From Geobacter sp. UBA2189 (lineage in GTDB: Bacteria > Desulfobacterota > Desulfuromonadia > Geobacterales > Pseudopelobacteraceae), in contig DCVL01000039.1 of assembly GCA_002328035.1 (NCBI GenBank), positions 1 through 64,000 of the forward strand: a stretch of DNA of 64,000 bases. Direction: 5' to 3'. The translations under genes and the position numbers were made by a program. The notes below the pieces were generated by a model, which saw only the letters and a program-made list of their open reading frames with translations, did not search any database and had not been told where the DNA came from. Shown piece after piece: positions 51,687 to 59,810 of the stretch. Within the stretch, counting starts at the first letter, position 1, and every line of letters begins with the position of its first letter.

Positions 51687-52946
51687 GTGGAGAACAGAAG
51701 AAAACTATTGATTAGAAACAAGAGAATAGCCACAGGGTTGATGATTGGAGCGGCAATACTGTTTGTCATTGCCAGGATGCAAAAAGGAAATGGTATATGG
51801 GAATGGATTGCCGCATTTGCCGAGGCGTCGATGGTTGGCGCACTGGCAGACTGGTTTGCAGTGGTTGCCATGTTTCGCCATCCACTTGGCCTGCCTATAC
51901 CCCATACTGCCATTATCAAGAACAAGAAAGAGGCCATAGCCAGTAATCTGGCGAAGTTCATACGTGAAAAATTCATTGCAAATGATACTCTTATAACCAA
52001 ACTGCAAGCCTACAATCCGGCTGAGCATTTGGCCGTGTACCTGATATCAAGGGATAATGCAGCGGGGATATCCAAAGGGTTGAGCCGCCTGATGGCTGAT
52101 TCTCTGGATTTTATGGATAATGAACATATACAACAGTTTTTGAGAGCAGCGCTTGCAAGCAAGATTGAAGGTTTTGATCTCTCAACCTCAGTGGGAAATA
52201 TCCTGGAAAAACTCAGAAAGGATAATCGTCACCAGGTTCTGCTGGATGAAATGCTGTGCCGCTTTGCAGACTGGCTTGCAACAGAAGAGGCGCAGAACAG
52301 GCTGGCAGGCTCAATTGACGATCTCTGCACCAAAGAATATCCGATACTCAGTGTCTTTATTCCAAACCGTGAGCAGTTTACAAGAGGCGCCGGCGAGAAA
52401 GTGGCCAAAAGGCTGAACGACTTTATCCAGACGGTTAATGAAGATCCTGAACATCAACTAAGACAGAGATTTGATACTGTAGTAACAGATTTCATTGCAC
52501 GTCTGCAGACTGATTCTGCACTGCGGGCAAAAGTTGAAGGCCTGAAGCTGGAACTGCTGAACAATCGTTTGATAAGTGATTACGCAAAGAGTATAGCCAA
52601 TGATCTTAAAAACTGGTTAACCGCTGACTTGCAGCAGGATGACTCAAAGGTAAGGGATAAGATTGCAGGAGCAGTGGAAGGACTTGGTCTCACTCTATCG
52701 GACAGCCTGGAGTTAAAGAAGCTGTTGAATGAATATATTGAAAGACTCCTGCTTCGCCATGGAGATACTCTTAGAGAAACCGTTGCCCGCCATATTTCAG
52801 GGACGGTTAATACCTGGGAAACGGATGATTATAGCAACGATATAGAACTTAGCATCGGTTCCGATCTGCAGTTTATAAGAATGAACGGTACGCTGGTTGG
52901 AGGTCTGATAGGCCTGCTGTTGCATGCACTTTCGCTGTTTATCTGA
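51687..52946 (+). CDS. DUF445 family membrane protein
   Basis: A 419-residue protein of the DUF445 (YjiN) family. One N-terminal membrane span (about residues 12-30) is followed by the conserved FAEASMVGALADWFAVVAMFRHPLG (landmark GALADWFAVVAMFRHPLGLPIPH), which is diagnostic of the family. A long helical cytoplasmic or periplasmic middle follows, and a last hydrophobic segment (LVGGLIGLLLHALSLF) ends it. Function is not established; a role in envelope architecture is possible. The start codon is GTG at 51687 with GGAGAG upstream. Confidence 0.9.
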   Translation: MENRRKLLIRNKRIATGLMIGAAILFVIARMQKGNGIWEWIAAFAEASMVGALADWFAVVAMFRHPLGLPIPHTAIIKNKKEAIASNLAKFIREKFIANDTLITKLQAYNPAEHLAVYLISRDNAAGISKGLSRLMADSLDFMDNEHIQQFLRAALASKIEGFDLSTSVGNILEKLRKDNRHQVLLDEMLCRFADWLATEEAQNRLAGSIDDLCTKEYPILSVFIPNREQFTRGAGEKVAKRLNDFIQTVNEDPEHQLRQRFDTVVTDFIARLQTDSALRAKVEGLKLELLNNRLISDYAKSIANDLKNWLTADLQQDDSKVRDKIAGAVEGLGLTLSDSLELKKLLNEYIERLLLRHGDTLRETVARHISGTVNTWETDDYSNDIELSIGSDLQFIRMNGTLVGGLIGLLLHALSLFI

Positions 52947-52979
52947 CAATCAGTTTAATCTTGAAGAGAAAGGGTTGAT

Positions 52980-53195
52980 ATGGAACTGGATCTCAGACAG
53001 TTACGTCATCTGCTTAAAAAACGGAACGATGAGATAGAAAAGATCGTTGCAGGAACCGGCTATCTTGCAAAAACAGTAATCGGTGTTGGAACCTTTTTGC
53101 TGGATAACGAAGGTGACATAGATCTATTGTCTTCCAGGCAGCGAGCCGTGTTTGACAAGTTTATCATGCCTTTGCTTGATATATCCTCCAGATAA
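52980..53195 (+). CDS. Small conserved-looking protein of unknown function
   Basis: A 71-residue protein without recognised domains. It is mostly alpha-helical: a charged N-terminal helix (LRQLRHLLKKRNDEIEKIV), a short hydrophobic middle (TVIGVGTFLL) and the SSRQRAVFDKFIMPLL tail. It sits 33 bases after DUF445 and 32 bases before tlyA, and AAAGGG lies before its ATG. It reads as a real co-transcribed gene because of its tight spacing and clean ribosome site. Confidence 0.6.
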   Translation: MELDLRQLRHLLKKRNDEIEKIVAGTGYLAKTVIGVGTFLLDNEGDIDLLSSRQRAVFDKFIMPLLDISSR

Positions 53196-53227
53196 ACTCT
53201 CACAGCCTCTTGACAAAATAATCAACT

Positions 53228-53971
53228 ATGACAAAACAGAGACTTGACAAACTTATGGTTGAACTGGGTCTCGTCAGCTCTCGCGAGAAGGCTCAGGCTC
53301 TGATTATGGCCGGTCAGGTTGTGGTTGGCGACCATGCAGCCGAAAAAGCCGGTCACCAGGTCAGCCCTGATGTTGAAATAAGGATAAAGGGGGAACCACT
53401 TCCTTACGTCAGCAGGGGAGGTCTTAAGCTAAAAAAGGGACTGGACGCCTTTGGCATAAGCCCGACCGGAAGAATTGCCATTGATGTGGGCGCATCAACA
53501 GGTGGTTTTACTGACTGCCTGTTGCAAAATGCTGCATCCAGGGTATATGCAGTAGATGTTGGATATGGGCAGTTGGCCTGGAAGCTCAGGGAAGACAGCC
53601 GCGTAGTAGTCTTGGAAAAGACCAACATACGTACCCTGTCTCCGGAAAAGCTTGTGCCTTTACCGGATCTTGCTGTAATAGACGCATCATTCATCTCTCT
53701 CAATCTGGTGCTGCCCCCTACCCTGGCTTTACTGGCTAAACCGGCTGAGGTTATTGCCCTGATCAAGCCTCAATTTGAAGTTGGCAAAGGGGCTGTTGGC
53801 AAGGGGGGAATTGTCAGGGATCCAAAACAACATGATGAAGTATTGAAAGGCATGGAAGAACTAGCCTTCAAACTTGGAGCTGAACTATTGGGGATCTGTG
53901 AATCACCGATAACCGGAGCCGATGGAAACCGTGAATTCCTTATGGGATTACGAATAGGAGCGCCAGCATGA
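53228..53971 (+). CDS. TlyA-family 2'-O-ribose rRNA methyltransferase / hemolysin-like protein
   Basis: A 247-residue protein with an N-terminal S4 RNA-binding domain (RLDKLMVELGLVSSREKAQALIMAGQV) and a FtsJ-type methyltransferase domain (IDVGASTGGFTDCLLQ as SAM loop; PLPDLAVIDASFISL and ALIKPQFEVG later). TlyA methylates 16S and 23S rRNA in mycobacteria. The stop overlaps the HIT gene by four bases, so the two genes are probably translated together. Confidence 0.93.
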   Translation: MTKQRLDKLMVELGLVSSREKAQALIMAGQVVVGDHAAEKAGHQVSPDVEIRIKGEPLPYVSRGGLKLKKGLDAFGISPTGRIAIDVGASTGGFTDCLLQNAASRVYAVDVGYGQLAWKLREDSRVVVLEKTNIRTLSPEKLVPLPDLAVIDASFISLNLVLPPTLALLAKPAEVIALIKPQFEVGKGAVGKGGIVRDPKQHDEVLKGMEELAFKLGAELLGICESPITGADGNREFLMGLRIGAPA

Positions 53972-54312
53972 ACGACTGTATATTTTGCAAGATTATTAAA
54001 GGTGAAATACCTGCAAAAAAGGTTTATGAGGACGAACTGATGGTTGCGATAGAGGATATCGCCCCCAAAGCCCCTTTACACCTTTTGCTGCTACCTAAAA
54101 AACATTTCAGTAATTGCCTTGATATGGAAGAGCAGGATGAAGCCGTTGTAGGGCATCTTTTCCGGATGGCAGGTAAGCTAGCAAAAGAACGCGGCCTCTC
54201 TGAAGGCGGTTTCCGTCTTGTTCAGAACAATGGGGTAGATGCCGGACAGACCGTCTTCCATCTTCATATCCACCTTCTGGCAGGGAGAGAGCTGCAATGG
54301 CCCCCCGGATAG
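53968..54312 (+). CDS. HIT (histidine triad) family protein
   Basis: A 114-residue HIT hydrolase of the HINT/PKCI group. The opening CIFCKIIKGEIPAKKVYEDE and the catalytic triad VFHLHIHLLAGREL (His-x-His-x-His) are complete. Members hydrolyse purine nucleotide phosphoramidates. Its start overlaps tlyA by four bases, and its end overlaps the next small gene by 16 bases. Confidence 0.95.
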   Translation: MNDCIFCKIIKGEIPAKKVYEDELMVAIEDIAPKAPLHLLLLPKKHFSNCLDMEEQDEAVVGHLFRMAGKLAKERGLSEGGFRLVQNNGVDAGQTVFHLHIHLLAGRELQWPPG

Positions 54313-54485
54313 GAAAAGAGAGTCAGAATAAGCAGGAAAAGTCTGTTTCCAACAAGCTCTGCGCCAGATGCAGGCGCAGCTGCAAGCAGCCTGCATCTGC
54401 AGTTGTTGCCAAATGCCCCCGCTACTACCCTCTGCGAAAGAAACAGATGGTGGTCAAGGAGTGGAAACAACAGGAACTGTTTTGA
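54297..54485 (+). CDS. Cys-rich 62-residue protein
   Basis: A basic 62-residue protein with the pattern LCARCRRSCKQPASAVVAKCPRYYP (landmark CxxCxxxC and CP), giving four cysteines that could bind zinc. The rest of the chain is Lys/Gln-rich. It overlaps the HIT end and ends one base before the following ferredoxin start, which suggests a real operonic gene. I recognise no named family. Confidence 0.55.
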   Translation: MAPRIGKESQNKQEKSVSNKLCARCRRSCKQPASAVVAKCPRYYPLRKKQMVVKEWKQQELF

Positions 54486-54486
54486 A

Positions 54487-54702
54487 ATGCACCTGCAAAG
54501 GTTACAGGCTCCGATAATTGATGCCGCTAGATGTTCAGGATGTGGCCGATGTGTGGCAGCATGTCCGGAGCGACTTTTCAGCCTTGAAACCTTTAATCAC
54601 CGTAAATATGCAGTAATTTCAGAGCCGGAACTCTGCACCGGATGTAAGAAATGTATCGGAGCATGTCCTCTTTCCGTGATCGTCTTTTTAAATTCTGATT
54701 AG
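54487..54702 (+). CDS. Dicluster ferredoxin-like protein
   Basis: A 71-residue 2x[4Fe-4S] ferredoxin. Two cluster motifs are visible, CSGCGRCVAACP and CTGCKKCIGACP, separated by a spacer of 26 residues. It is preceded by a Cys-rich mini-protein and HIT gene, not by an enzyme that would use it. I start at the ATG at 54487 because the next gene ends just before. It probably serves as a soluble electron carrier. Confidence 0.88.
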   Translation: MHLQRLQAPIIDAARCSGCGRCVAACPERLFSLETFNHRKYAVISEPELCTGCKKCIGACPLSVIVFLNSD

Positions 54703-54761
54703 CCTTGGCTTCACACTTTATCCTTCTCCCCCATGGAGGGGGAACTATTACGAAAGAGCTT

Positions 54762-56582
54762 ATGACCAATAATGAATTGCATAATCTCTTGGCTCTTGAT
54801 CGAAACAGTCTATCTGCCGATGGCAGACCGGAATACAACCGCCTTATTTTCTCCCATTCTCCATACCTGCTGCAACATGCAAGAAATCCAGTCAACTGGC
54901 GTGAATGGGGGATAGATACCCTGCACGAGGCCAAAAAACGCAATCTTCCACTGTTTGTATCAATAGGTTATGCAACCTGTCACTGGTGTCATGTAATGGC
55001 ACACGAATCATTTGAGGACGAGGATATTGCGGAGCTGCTTAACCGCTTTTTTGTACCTGTAAAGGTGGATCGGGAGGAACGACCTGACCTGGATGAGTTC
55101 TGCATGGCTGCATGTCAGATCATGACCGACAGAGGGGGTTGGCCTCTGAACTGCTTTATGAAACCGGATGCAACCCCATTTTATGCAATAACCTATCTTC
55201 CAAAACAGACAAAAGGAGGAATGCCAGGTTTTTTTGAGCTTCTCGAAAACATCTCTGCAGTCTGGAAAAAAAAACCGGAAGCTGTCGAACAGAATGCCGC
55301 TTCATTACTGGAAGAATTGAGACTGGCCTCAACAATATCCGGAAAAGCTAACTCTTTAGATTTAGAGAGATTGGCAGACAAAGCATGCCAGACATTACAG
55401 GAGATCTACGACCCTCAATTCTACGGATTTGGCAATGCACCAAAGTTCCCGATGCCTTCTTACCTGCTCTTTCTTCTGAGCAGGCAAAAAAAGACTGAAA
55501 GGGATATGGCTCTAAACAGCCTTAAAGCAATCCGTATGGGTGGAATATGGGATCAACTTGCTGGAGGAATACACCGCTACAGCACTGATCGACAGTGGCT
55601 GGCTCCACACTTTGAAAAGATGCTGTATGATCAGGCTCTGGTTGCATACACGGCACTTGAGGCATACTCAGTAACAAAAGAAGACTGCTATCTTGAAATA
55701 GCAGAAAGCCTGCTTGAATTTGTGTTGTCTGACCTTACATCCCCTGAAGGCGGTTTTTATTGCGGGCTGGATGCCGATTCAGAAGGGGTTGAAGGTAAAA
55801 CCTATCTCTGGAAAAAAGATGAAATAAAGCAGATTCTGGGAGAGAGCGCGGAGCAGTTTTGCAGAAGCTACAATCTGACTGAAAAAGGTAATTTTGATGA
55901 ACCTGGACAGAACATTCTGCATCTTTCAGATCTGCAAACTCTTGAAACCGGTGAATTTAAATCCAACCTTACCAGACTGCTTGACGCGAGAAACAGACGG
56001 GAACAACCATTGCTGGATCTGAAGATCCTTTCATCCTGGAACGGATTAATTGTTGCAGCGCTAGCAAGGGGGGGGTCACTAACAGGAAATAAACGCTGGC
56101 TTACGGCGGCAAACAGGGCTGCCGAGTTTATCAGCAACAGGCTTACCCGCAACGACGGGCGATTGTTCAGAAGCTGCTGCAATGGGAAAAGTTCAAATAT
56201 CCTTGGATTTCTTGATGACTATGCGTTTTCAGCATGGGGTTACCTTGAGCTCTATATGGCAGATTCAGAAACTTCACACCTAAAGATTGCAAAACAGCTA
56301 TGCCAAGATTCTGTAAAACTCTTCAGAAGCGAGGATGGATCTTTCAAGATTGCGGGTAACGATGCGGAGCAACTTCCGCTATCCATGCCTGAAAGCCATG
56401 ATGGAGTGATCCCTTGTGGCTCCTCGGTACTGGCTATGAATTTGGCTACAGTCGCAAAAATAACAGCTGAAGAAGAATGGCAAAAACTTGCCGATGAAAC
56501 CTTTTCCAACCTTATTCCTTTTGTCGCAGAACAACCTACTGGTAGGCTATGGTTGCTGAGAGCCGCTTTATCATTATGCTAA
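54762..56582 (+). CDS. DUF255 thioredoxin-domain protein (YyaL/SSP411-like)
   Basis: A 606-residue protein. The N-terminus has a thioredoxin-like DUF255 domain with the motif YATCHWCHVMAHESF (CxxC pair), and the C-terminal part is an (alpha/alpha)6-type domain (for example GGIWDQLAGGIHRYSTDRQWLAPHFEKMLYDQALV) as in N-acylglucosamine epimerases. Homologues include human SPATA20 and YyaL; their enzymatic role is unclear. I start at the ATG at 54762; the frame from TTG 54705 runs through a GGAGGGGG palindrome. It overlaps the GH3 gene on the other strand by nine bases. Confidence 0.85.
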   Translation: MTNNELHNLLALDRNSLSADGRPEYNRLIFSHSPYLLQHARNPVNWREWGIDTLHEAKKRNLPLFVSIGYATCHWCHVMAHESFEDEDIAELLNRFFVPVKVDREERPDLDEFCMAACQIMTDRGGWPLNCFMKPDATPFYAITYLPKQTKGGMPGFFELLENISAVWKKKPEAVEQNAASLLEELRLASTISGKANSLDLERLADKACQTLQEIYDPQFYGFGNAPKFPMPSYLLFLLSRQKKTERDMALNSLKAIRMGGIWDQLAGGIHRYSTDRQWLAPHFEKMLYDQALVAYTALEAYSVTKEDCYLEIAESLLEFVLSDLTSPEGGFYCGLDADSEGVEGKTYLWKKDEIKQILGESAEQFCRSYNLTEKGNFDEPGQNILHLSDLQTLETGEFKSNLTRLLDARNRREQPLLDLKILSSWNGLIVAALARGGSLTGNKRWLTAANRAAEFISNRLTRNDGRLFRSCCNGKSSNILGFLDDYAFSAWGYLELYMADSETSHLKIAKQLCQDSVKLFRSEDGSFKIAGNDAEQLPLSMPESHDGVIPCGSSVLAMNLATVAKITAEEEWQKLADETFSNLIPFVAEQPTGRLWLLRAALSLC

Positions 56583-58145
56583 ACTTCCCTGTTGAGAATA
56601 TTCAGACAGGCTTTTGACCAGTTCTCCGGTTAATGTTGGGTCTATATGTGGAATCTTGCTCTGCCCTCCCAACTTGCCTCGAACCTTTAGAGACCAATCA
56701 TATATCCCCTCTTCCGATAGCAGCAGAACCTCTGGCCTGTTGATCCGTCCCTGTTCTCTGAAGGTTGCATAGTCGGCATTTCTTGTCCGAAGTTCTTTAT
56801 CAAGCAGATCAGAAACGACTCCTACAGGTGGTAGTTCTCCCTTGCAGGCAATAACCCATTTATGCCGGCGCTCAGGGATATCCGCTCCCACGATAAATTC
56901 TCTAGCCAAACCTCTATATGACTCGTTTAAAGAAGCTATTGCCTGCTCAACCTCCCCCTGTGTAACCTTTTCTTCAAAACGATCAAGAAACCGATCCCTG
57001 CCTGTAAATTCTATCTGAAACTGTTCTTTATCCAGAAAACGCAAGGTATCACCAATATGATAACGCCAAAGGCCTGAGCAGGTACTTAGAATCACAGCGT
57101 AACGTTGCCCTATCTCAATCTGTTCAAGCGGTACTGCCTGGGCTGAAGAGATGGGAGCCCCTTTTTCATCGAGTTGCTCTATCGGTACAAACTCAAAGAA
57201 GGTTCCGTAAAACGGAGTCAGCCTCATCCTCTTCTCACCATAGAGCTGGAAACCGATAAATGCCTCGGATGAAGGCAGCAGTTCAATGAAATTTGGAGCA
57301 CTACCATGAAAAAGTCTCTGGAATTCAACATTATACGGAACCTTGCTGGCACCACCATGGATGATCAGTTCAAGATTAGGCAGCAGATCATTCACTGAAC
57401 AACCGGATAGGGATTCAACTGTCTGAAGCAGAAGCAGAATCCATGGGGGGACACCGGAAATCACCCTGATTTCCGGGTCGTTCAGCAGCAACTCTGCCAT
57501 TCCGTGTAGCCGTTCATCCCATGAGGCAGAAGCAAGTGGTTCTTCAGGTAACACGTATCTATTCATCCAGCCTGGACGCATCGCCAATGTAATAGCGCTC
57601 ATGTCTCCAGCAACTACACCTTTTCCCATATCTTTCAATTTTGTGCTGCCTGCCATGTATAAAATCTTGCCACCTGGCAGACGACTGCCTGGATTTGAGG
57701 CCATATAACAGCAGATCATATCCAAAGCGGCGCGCTGGTTCATCCTGAACATCTCAATGCTAAAAGGAATAAGCTTTGTAGGAGCTGTAGTTCCTGATGT
57801 CTCACAGAGCCAAGGTATTACTCCTGGCCAACTGACGTTATCCAGAGATAGCTGCTGACCCTTGTCATTTTTTATAAATGATTTGGAAAACCAGTCATCC
57901 CAGAACTGCTGATAAGTCCGTATCGGAACCTCTTGAGAAAAAGCTCTGTAGGCCTTCTGATATGGAAGAGAAGCCATTTTACGAAAATTATAGGTCAATC
58001 CAAAGCTGGTTTCTGCTGTTTTATCAAGCAGATAAGGGAGCAGCTCCCTCTGGGCTGCAAGCGGGTCAAGATTCAGAAAACGGCGGGCACGGATATCAGC
58101 TGCAGCACGCAAAGGGAGGGATATTAACGAAGAGACAAGTTTCAT
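56574..58145 (-). CDS. GH3-like acyl-adenylate / acyl-amido synthetase
   Basis: A 523-residue protein of the GH3 auxin-responsive-promoter family, known in plants as acyl-acid amido synthetases and found in a minority of bacteria. The ATP-binding motif is CETSGTTAPTKLIPFS, with FFEFVPIEQLDE and YHIGDTLRFLDKEQF later as the family signature. Substrate is unknown. It overlaps the upstream alpha/beta hydrolase by one base (TGATG), so the pair forms one operon. Pairing suggests processing of an acyl-acid or ester, but this is inference. Confidence 0.85.
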   Translation of the reverse strand: MKLVSSLISLPLRAAADIRARRFLNLDPLAAQRELLPYLLDKTAETSFGLTYNFRKMASLPYQKAYRAFSQEVPIRTYQQFWDDWFSKSFIKNDKGQQLSLDNVSWPGVIPWLCETSGTTAPTKLIPFSIEMFRMNQRAALDMICCYMASNPGSRLPGGKILYMAGSTKLKDMGKGVVAGDMSAITLAMRPGWMNRYVLPEEPLASASWDERLHGMAELLLNDPEIRVISGVPPWILLLLQTVESLSGCSVNDLLPNLELIIHGGASKVPYNVEFQRLFHGSAPNFIELLPSSEAFIGFQLYGEKRMRLTPFYGTFFEFVPIEQLDEKGAPISSAQAVPLEQIEIGQRYAVILSTCSGLWRYHIGDTLRFLDKEQFQIEFTGRDRFLDRFEEKVTQGEVEQAIASLNESYRGLAREFIVGADIPERRHKWVIACKGELPPVGVVSDLLDKELRTRNADYATFREQGRINRPEVLLLSEEGIYDWSLKVRGKLGGQSKIPHIDPTLTGELVKSLSEYSQQGSLA

Positions 58146-59230
58146 CAAACGACCGCCAGTAACGGCTGGTTATGCAGCTTTTCAAACCAGATCTCCATAC
58201 GCGGATTATAGCAGTGCTGATGGAATATAAGAGAGGCGTGAGGCACACGATCCCCCTCATCTCTGGAAGAGACTTGACAAACCCTGCCATTAGGAAAAAT
58301 TCTGCTTAATGCATGGTGAATCGAACAGGTTTTAAGGGTTGGAGAACTGGGAACAAGTATGCTTTCTTCATCCTCGGCAAGCATTATAAGGGTTGGTCCC
58401 GCAAACAGGGTATTTCTGCCCTGATCTGGCTCTTTGAAATTTCGTAGCGCTAGGACACGCTCATACCCTCCCAGGTTGGATGTATGTTCAAGAACTGAAA
58501 AGATCCGTTGCCGGATTGTCAGATGGCGTGCCGTAAGTTTACGATTTTCAGCTCCAGCCTCAAACAGGGACTGAAAGCAGCGTCTGGCTCTGGTAAGTTG
58601 ACGGTTAAGATCCTCGGCGTTTTCAGGGTCAGCTTGCAGGATCTTACGAAGGTTTGATTCCAGCATCCTGACACCACCAGTACGTTGATTATCAGGACGG
58701 ATAAGATCAGCAGTGCATAGAACAGGACTGACCAGCATCACCCCCCGCAAGCGGTCATGCAGCTCTTCAGATGCATGCCTCAGAAAATCAACAACCAGAC
58801 CTGCTCCGAAGCTTATTCCCATCAGAACAGGACGTTCTCCTTTCAAACAGAGTTCCTCTATCAGATCTGCCAGTTGAGCCTCAAACAACTGCTGATTAAA
58901 ACCATTTCTTGGATAGTTGATGTAATAGATGCTGCCATACCTTCTAAGGAGTGGACGTTGGAATTCAACAACCTCAGTGGCATCAGGTACAAATCCTGCC
59001 ACAACGATCGTAGGTCTTGAACCGGCAGATTTTTCACGATATATCTGGCAGCGTACCTGATGGAGACTGTTCAGATTCTCCCACATTGATAATTCTCGAG
59101 GATGATGGCGCTGTTTATAAGGTTTGATAGAAATAGAGCGTATGAAATCTGCAGTGGCGGTTGCAATGCTCATCAATGTAGGATGACTGTCTGCAAGGGG
59201 CTGCAGATCTCTGTTCATAATTTCTCTCAT
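58145..59230 (-). CDS. Alpha/beta hydrolase paired with the GH3-like enzyme
   Basis: A 361-residue alpha/beta hydrolase-type protein. The nucleophile elbow is MGISFGAGLVV (Gly-x-Ser-x-Gly-type), with VAGFVPDATEVVEFQRPLLRRYG earlier as the oxyanion region and a possible catalytic His in PHASLIFHQH near the C-terminus. I cannot assign a substrate. The first ATG (59230) follows GGAG with a seven-base spacing. It forms an operon with the GH3-like gene. Confidence 0.75.
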   Translation of the reverse strand: MREIMNRDLQPLADSHPTLMSIATATADFIRSISIKPYKQRHHPRELSMWENLNSLHQVRCQIYREKSAGSRPTIVVAGFVPDATEVVEFQRPLLRRYGSIYYINYPRNGFNQQLFEAQLADLIEELCLKGERPVLMGISFGAGLVVDFLRHASEELHDRLRGVMLVSPVLCTADLIRPDNQRTGGVRMLESNLRKILQADPENAEDLNRQLTRARRCFQSLFEAGAENRKLTARHLTIRQRIFSVLEHTSNLGGYERVLALRNFKEPDQGRNTLFAGPTLIMLAEDEESILVPSSPTLKTCSIHHALSRIFPNGRVCQVSSRDEGDRVPHASLIFHQHCYNPRMEIWFEKLHNQPLLAVV

Positions 59231-59245
59231 AACATTTCTCCATTA

Positions 59246-59341
59246 TCAGCCTTTGCGACCCGCAAGAGTACGAAATCGCTCCAATTGCCTATCAAGCATT
59301 TCAAACTGCCTCTTCATTATCAGAATTCTTAAAATAAACAT
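59246..59341 (-). CDS. Possible 31-residue basic mini-protein
   Basis: A short frame reading MFILRILIMKRQFEMLDRQ then LERFRTLAGRKG. It starts seven bases after the zinc-ribbon gene stop and ends 15 bases before the alpha/beta hydrolase. The amphipathic basic helix and operonic placement suggest a real small gene, but the ribosome site is weak. Confidence 0.25.
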   Translation of the reverse strand: MFILRILIMKRQFEMLDRQLERFRTLAGRKG

Positions 59342-59347
59342 GAGCTA

Positions 59348-59542
59348 TCACCGGCAAAGCCCGTTCATCATCTGATACTGTTCAGAAAGAAACCCACTCC
59401 TCGATAGCGGGAGAGACCTGGGACGATGACACGCACCGCAAGTCATATCTCCATTTGCCACCCTCACCCAGAGTGTACGGTTCTCTGTGTCACACCAATC
59501 ACAGGTCCAAGCATAGTAATCATCAAGGGTCTTGAACTTCAT
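59348..59542 (-). CDS. 64-residue zinc-ribbon protein
   Basis: A small protein with two Cys pairs, TCDWCDTEN and MTCGACHRPR, about 20 residues apart, so it probably binds one zinc. The rest has no recognised fold. It is preceded by a strong GAGGAGG ribosome site; I therefore start at 59542 and not further upstream. It may lead the hydrolase/GH3 operon. Confidence 0.65.
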   Translation of the reverse strand: MKFKTLDDYYAWTCDWCDTENRTLWVRVANGDMTCGACHRPRSLPLSRSGFLSEQYQMMNGLCR

Positions 59543-59810
59543 CCGACACACCTCCTCTGTTTTTTTTGATATTGATAGCTTTACCAGTAAAAAATGACAT
59601 TCAAGTGTCAGACATCTGAATTCTCTGAAACGACATAAAAAACGGTAAAATTTTCTTCTATTCAGGGCACATAGAATTTTCATCACTGTCACTCTGCTGT
59701 AACAGTTCGCTGTTAGATTATGGATTCGAATGAAAAAAATCTAAGAAAGTGAAAATTACAAGCGATGGTTCTTATAACGATAATAGACCAGAAATACGGA
59801 AGATAAAGAT

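Noticed and set aside
59348..59692. 114-codon frame for the zinc-ribbon protein
   Set aside because: A strong GAGGAGG site points to the ATG at 59542; the upstream residues have low complexity and no match.
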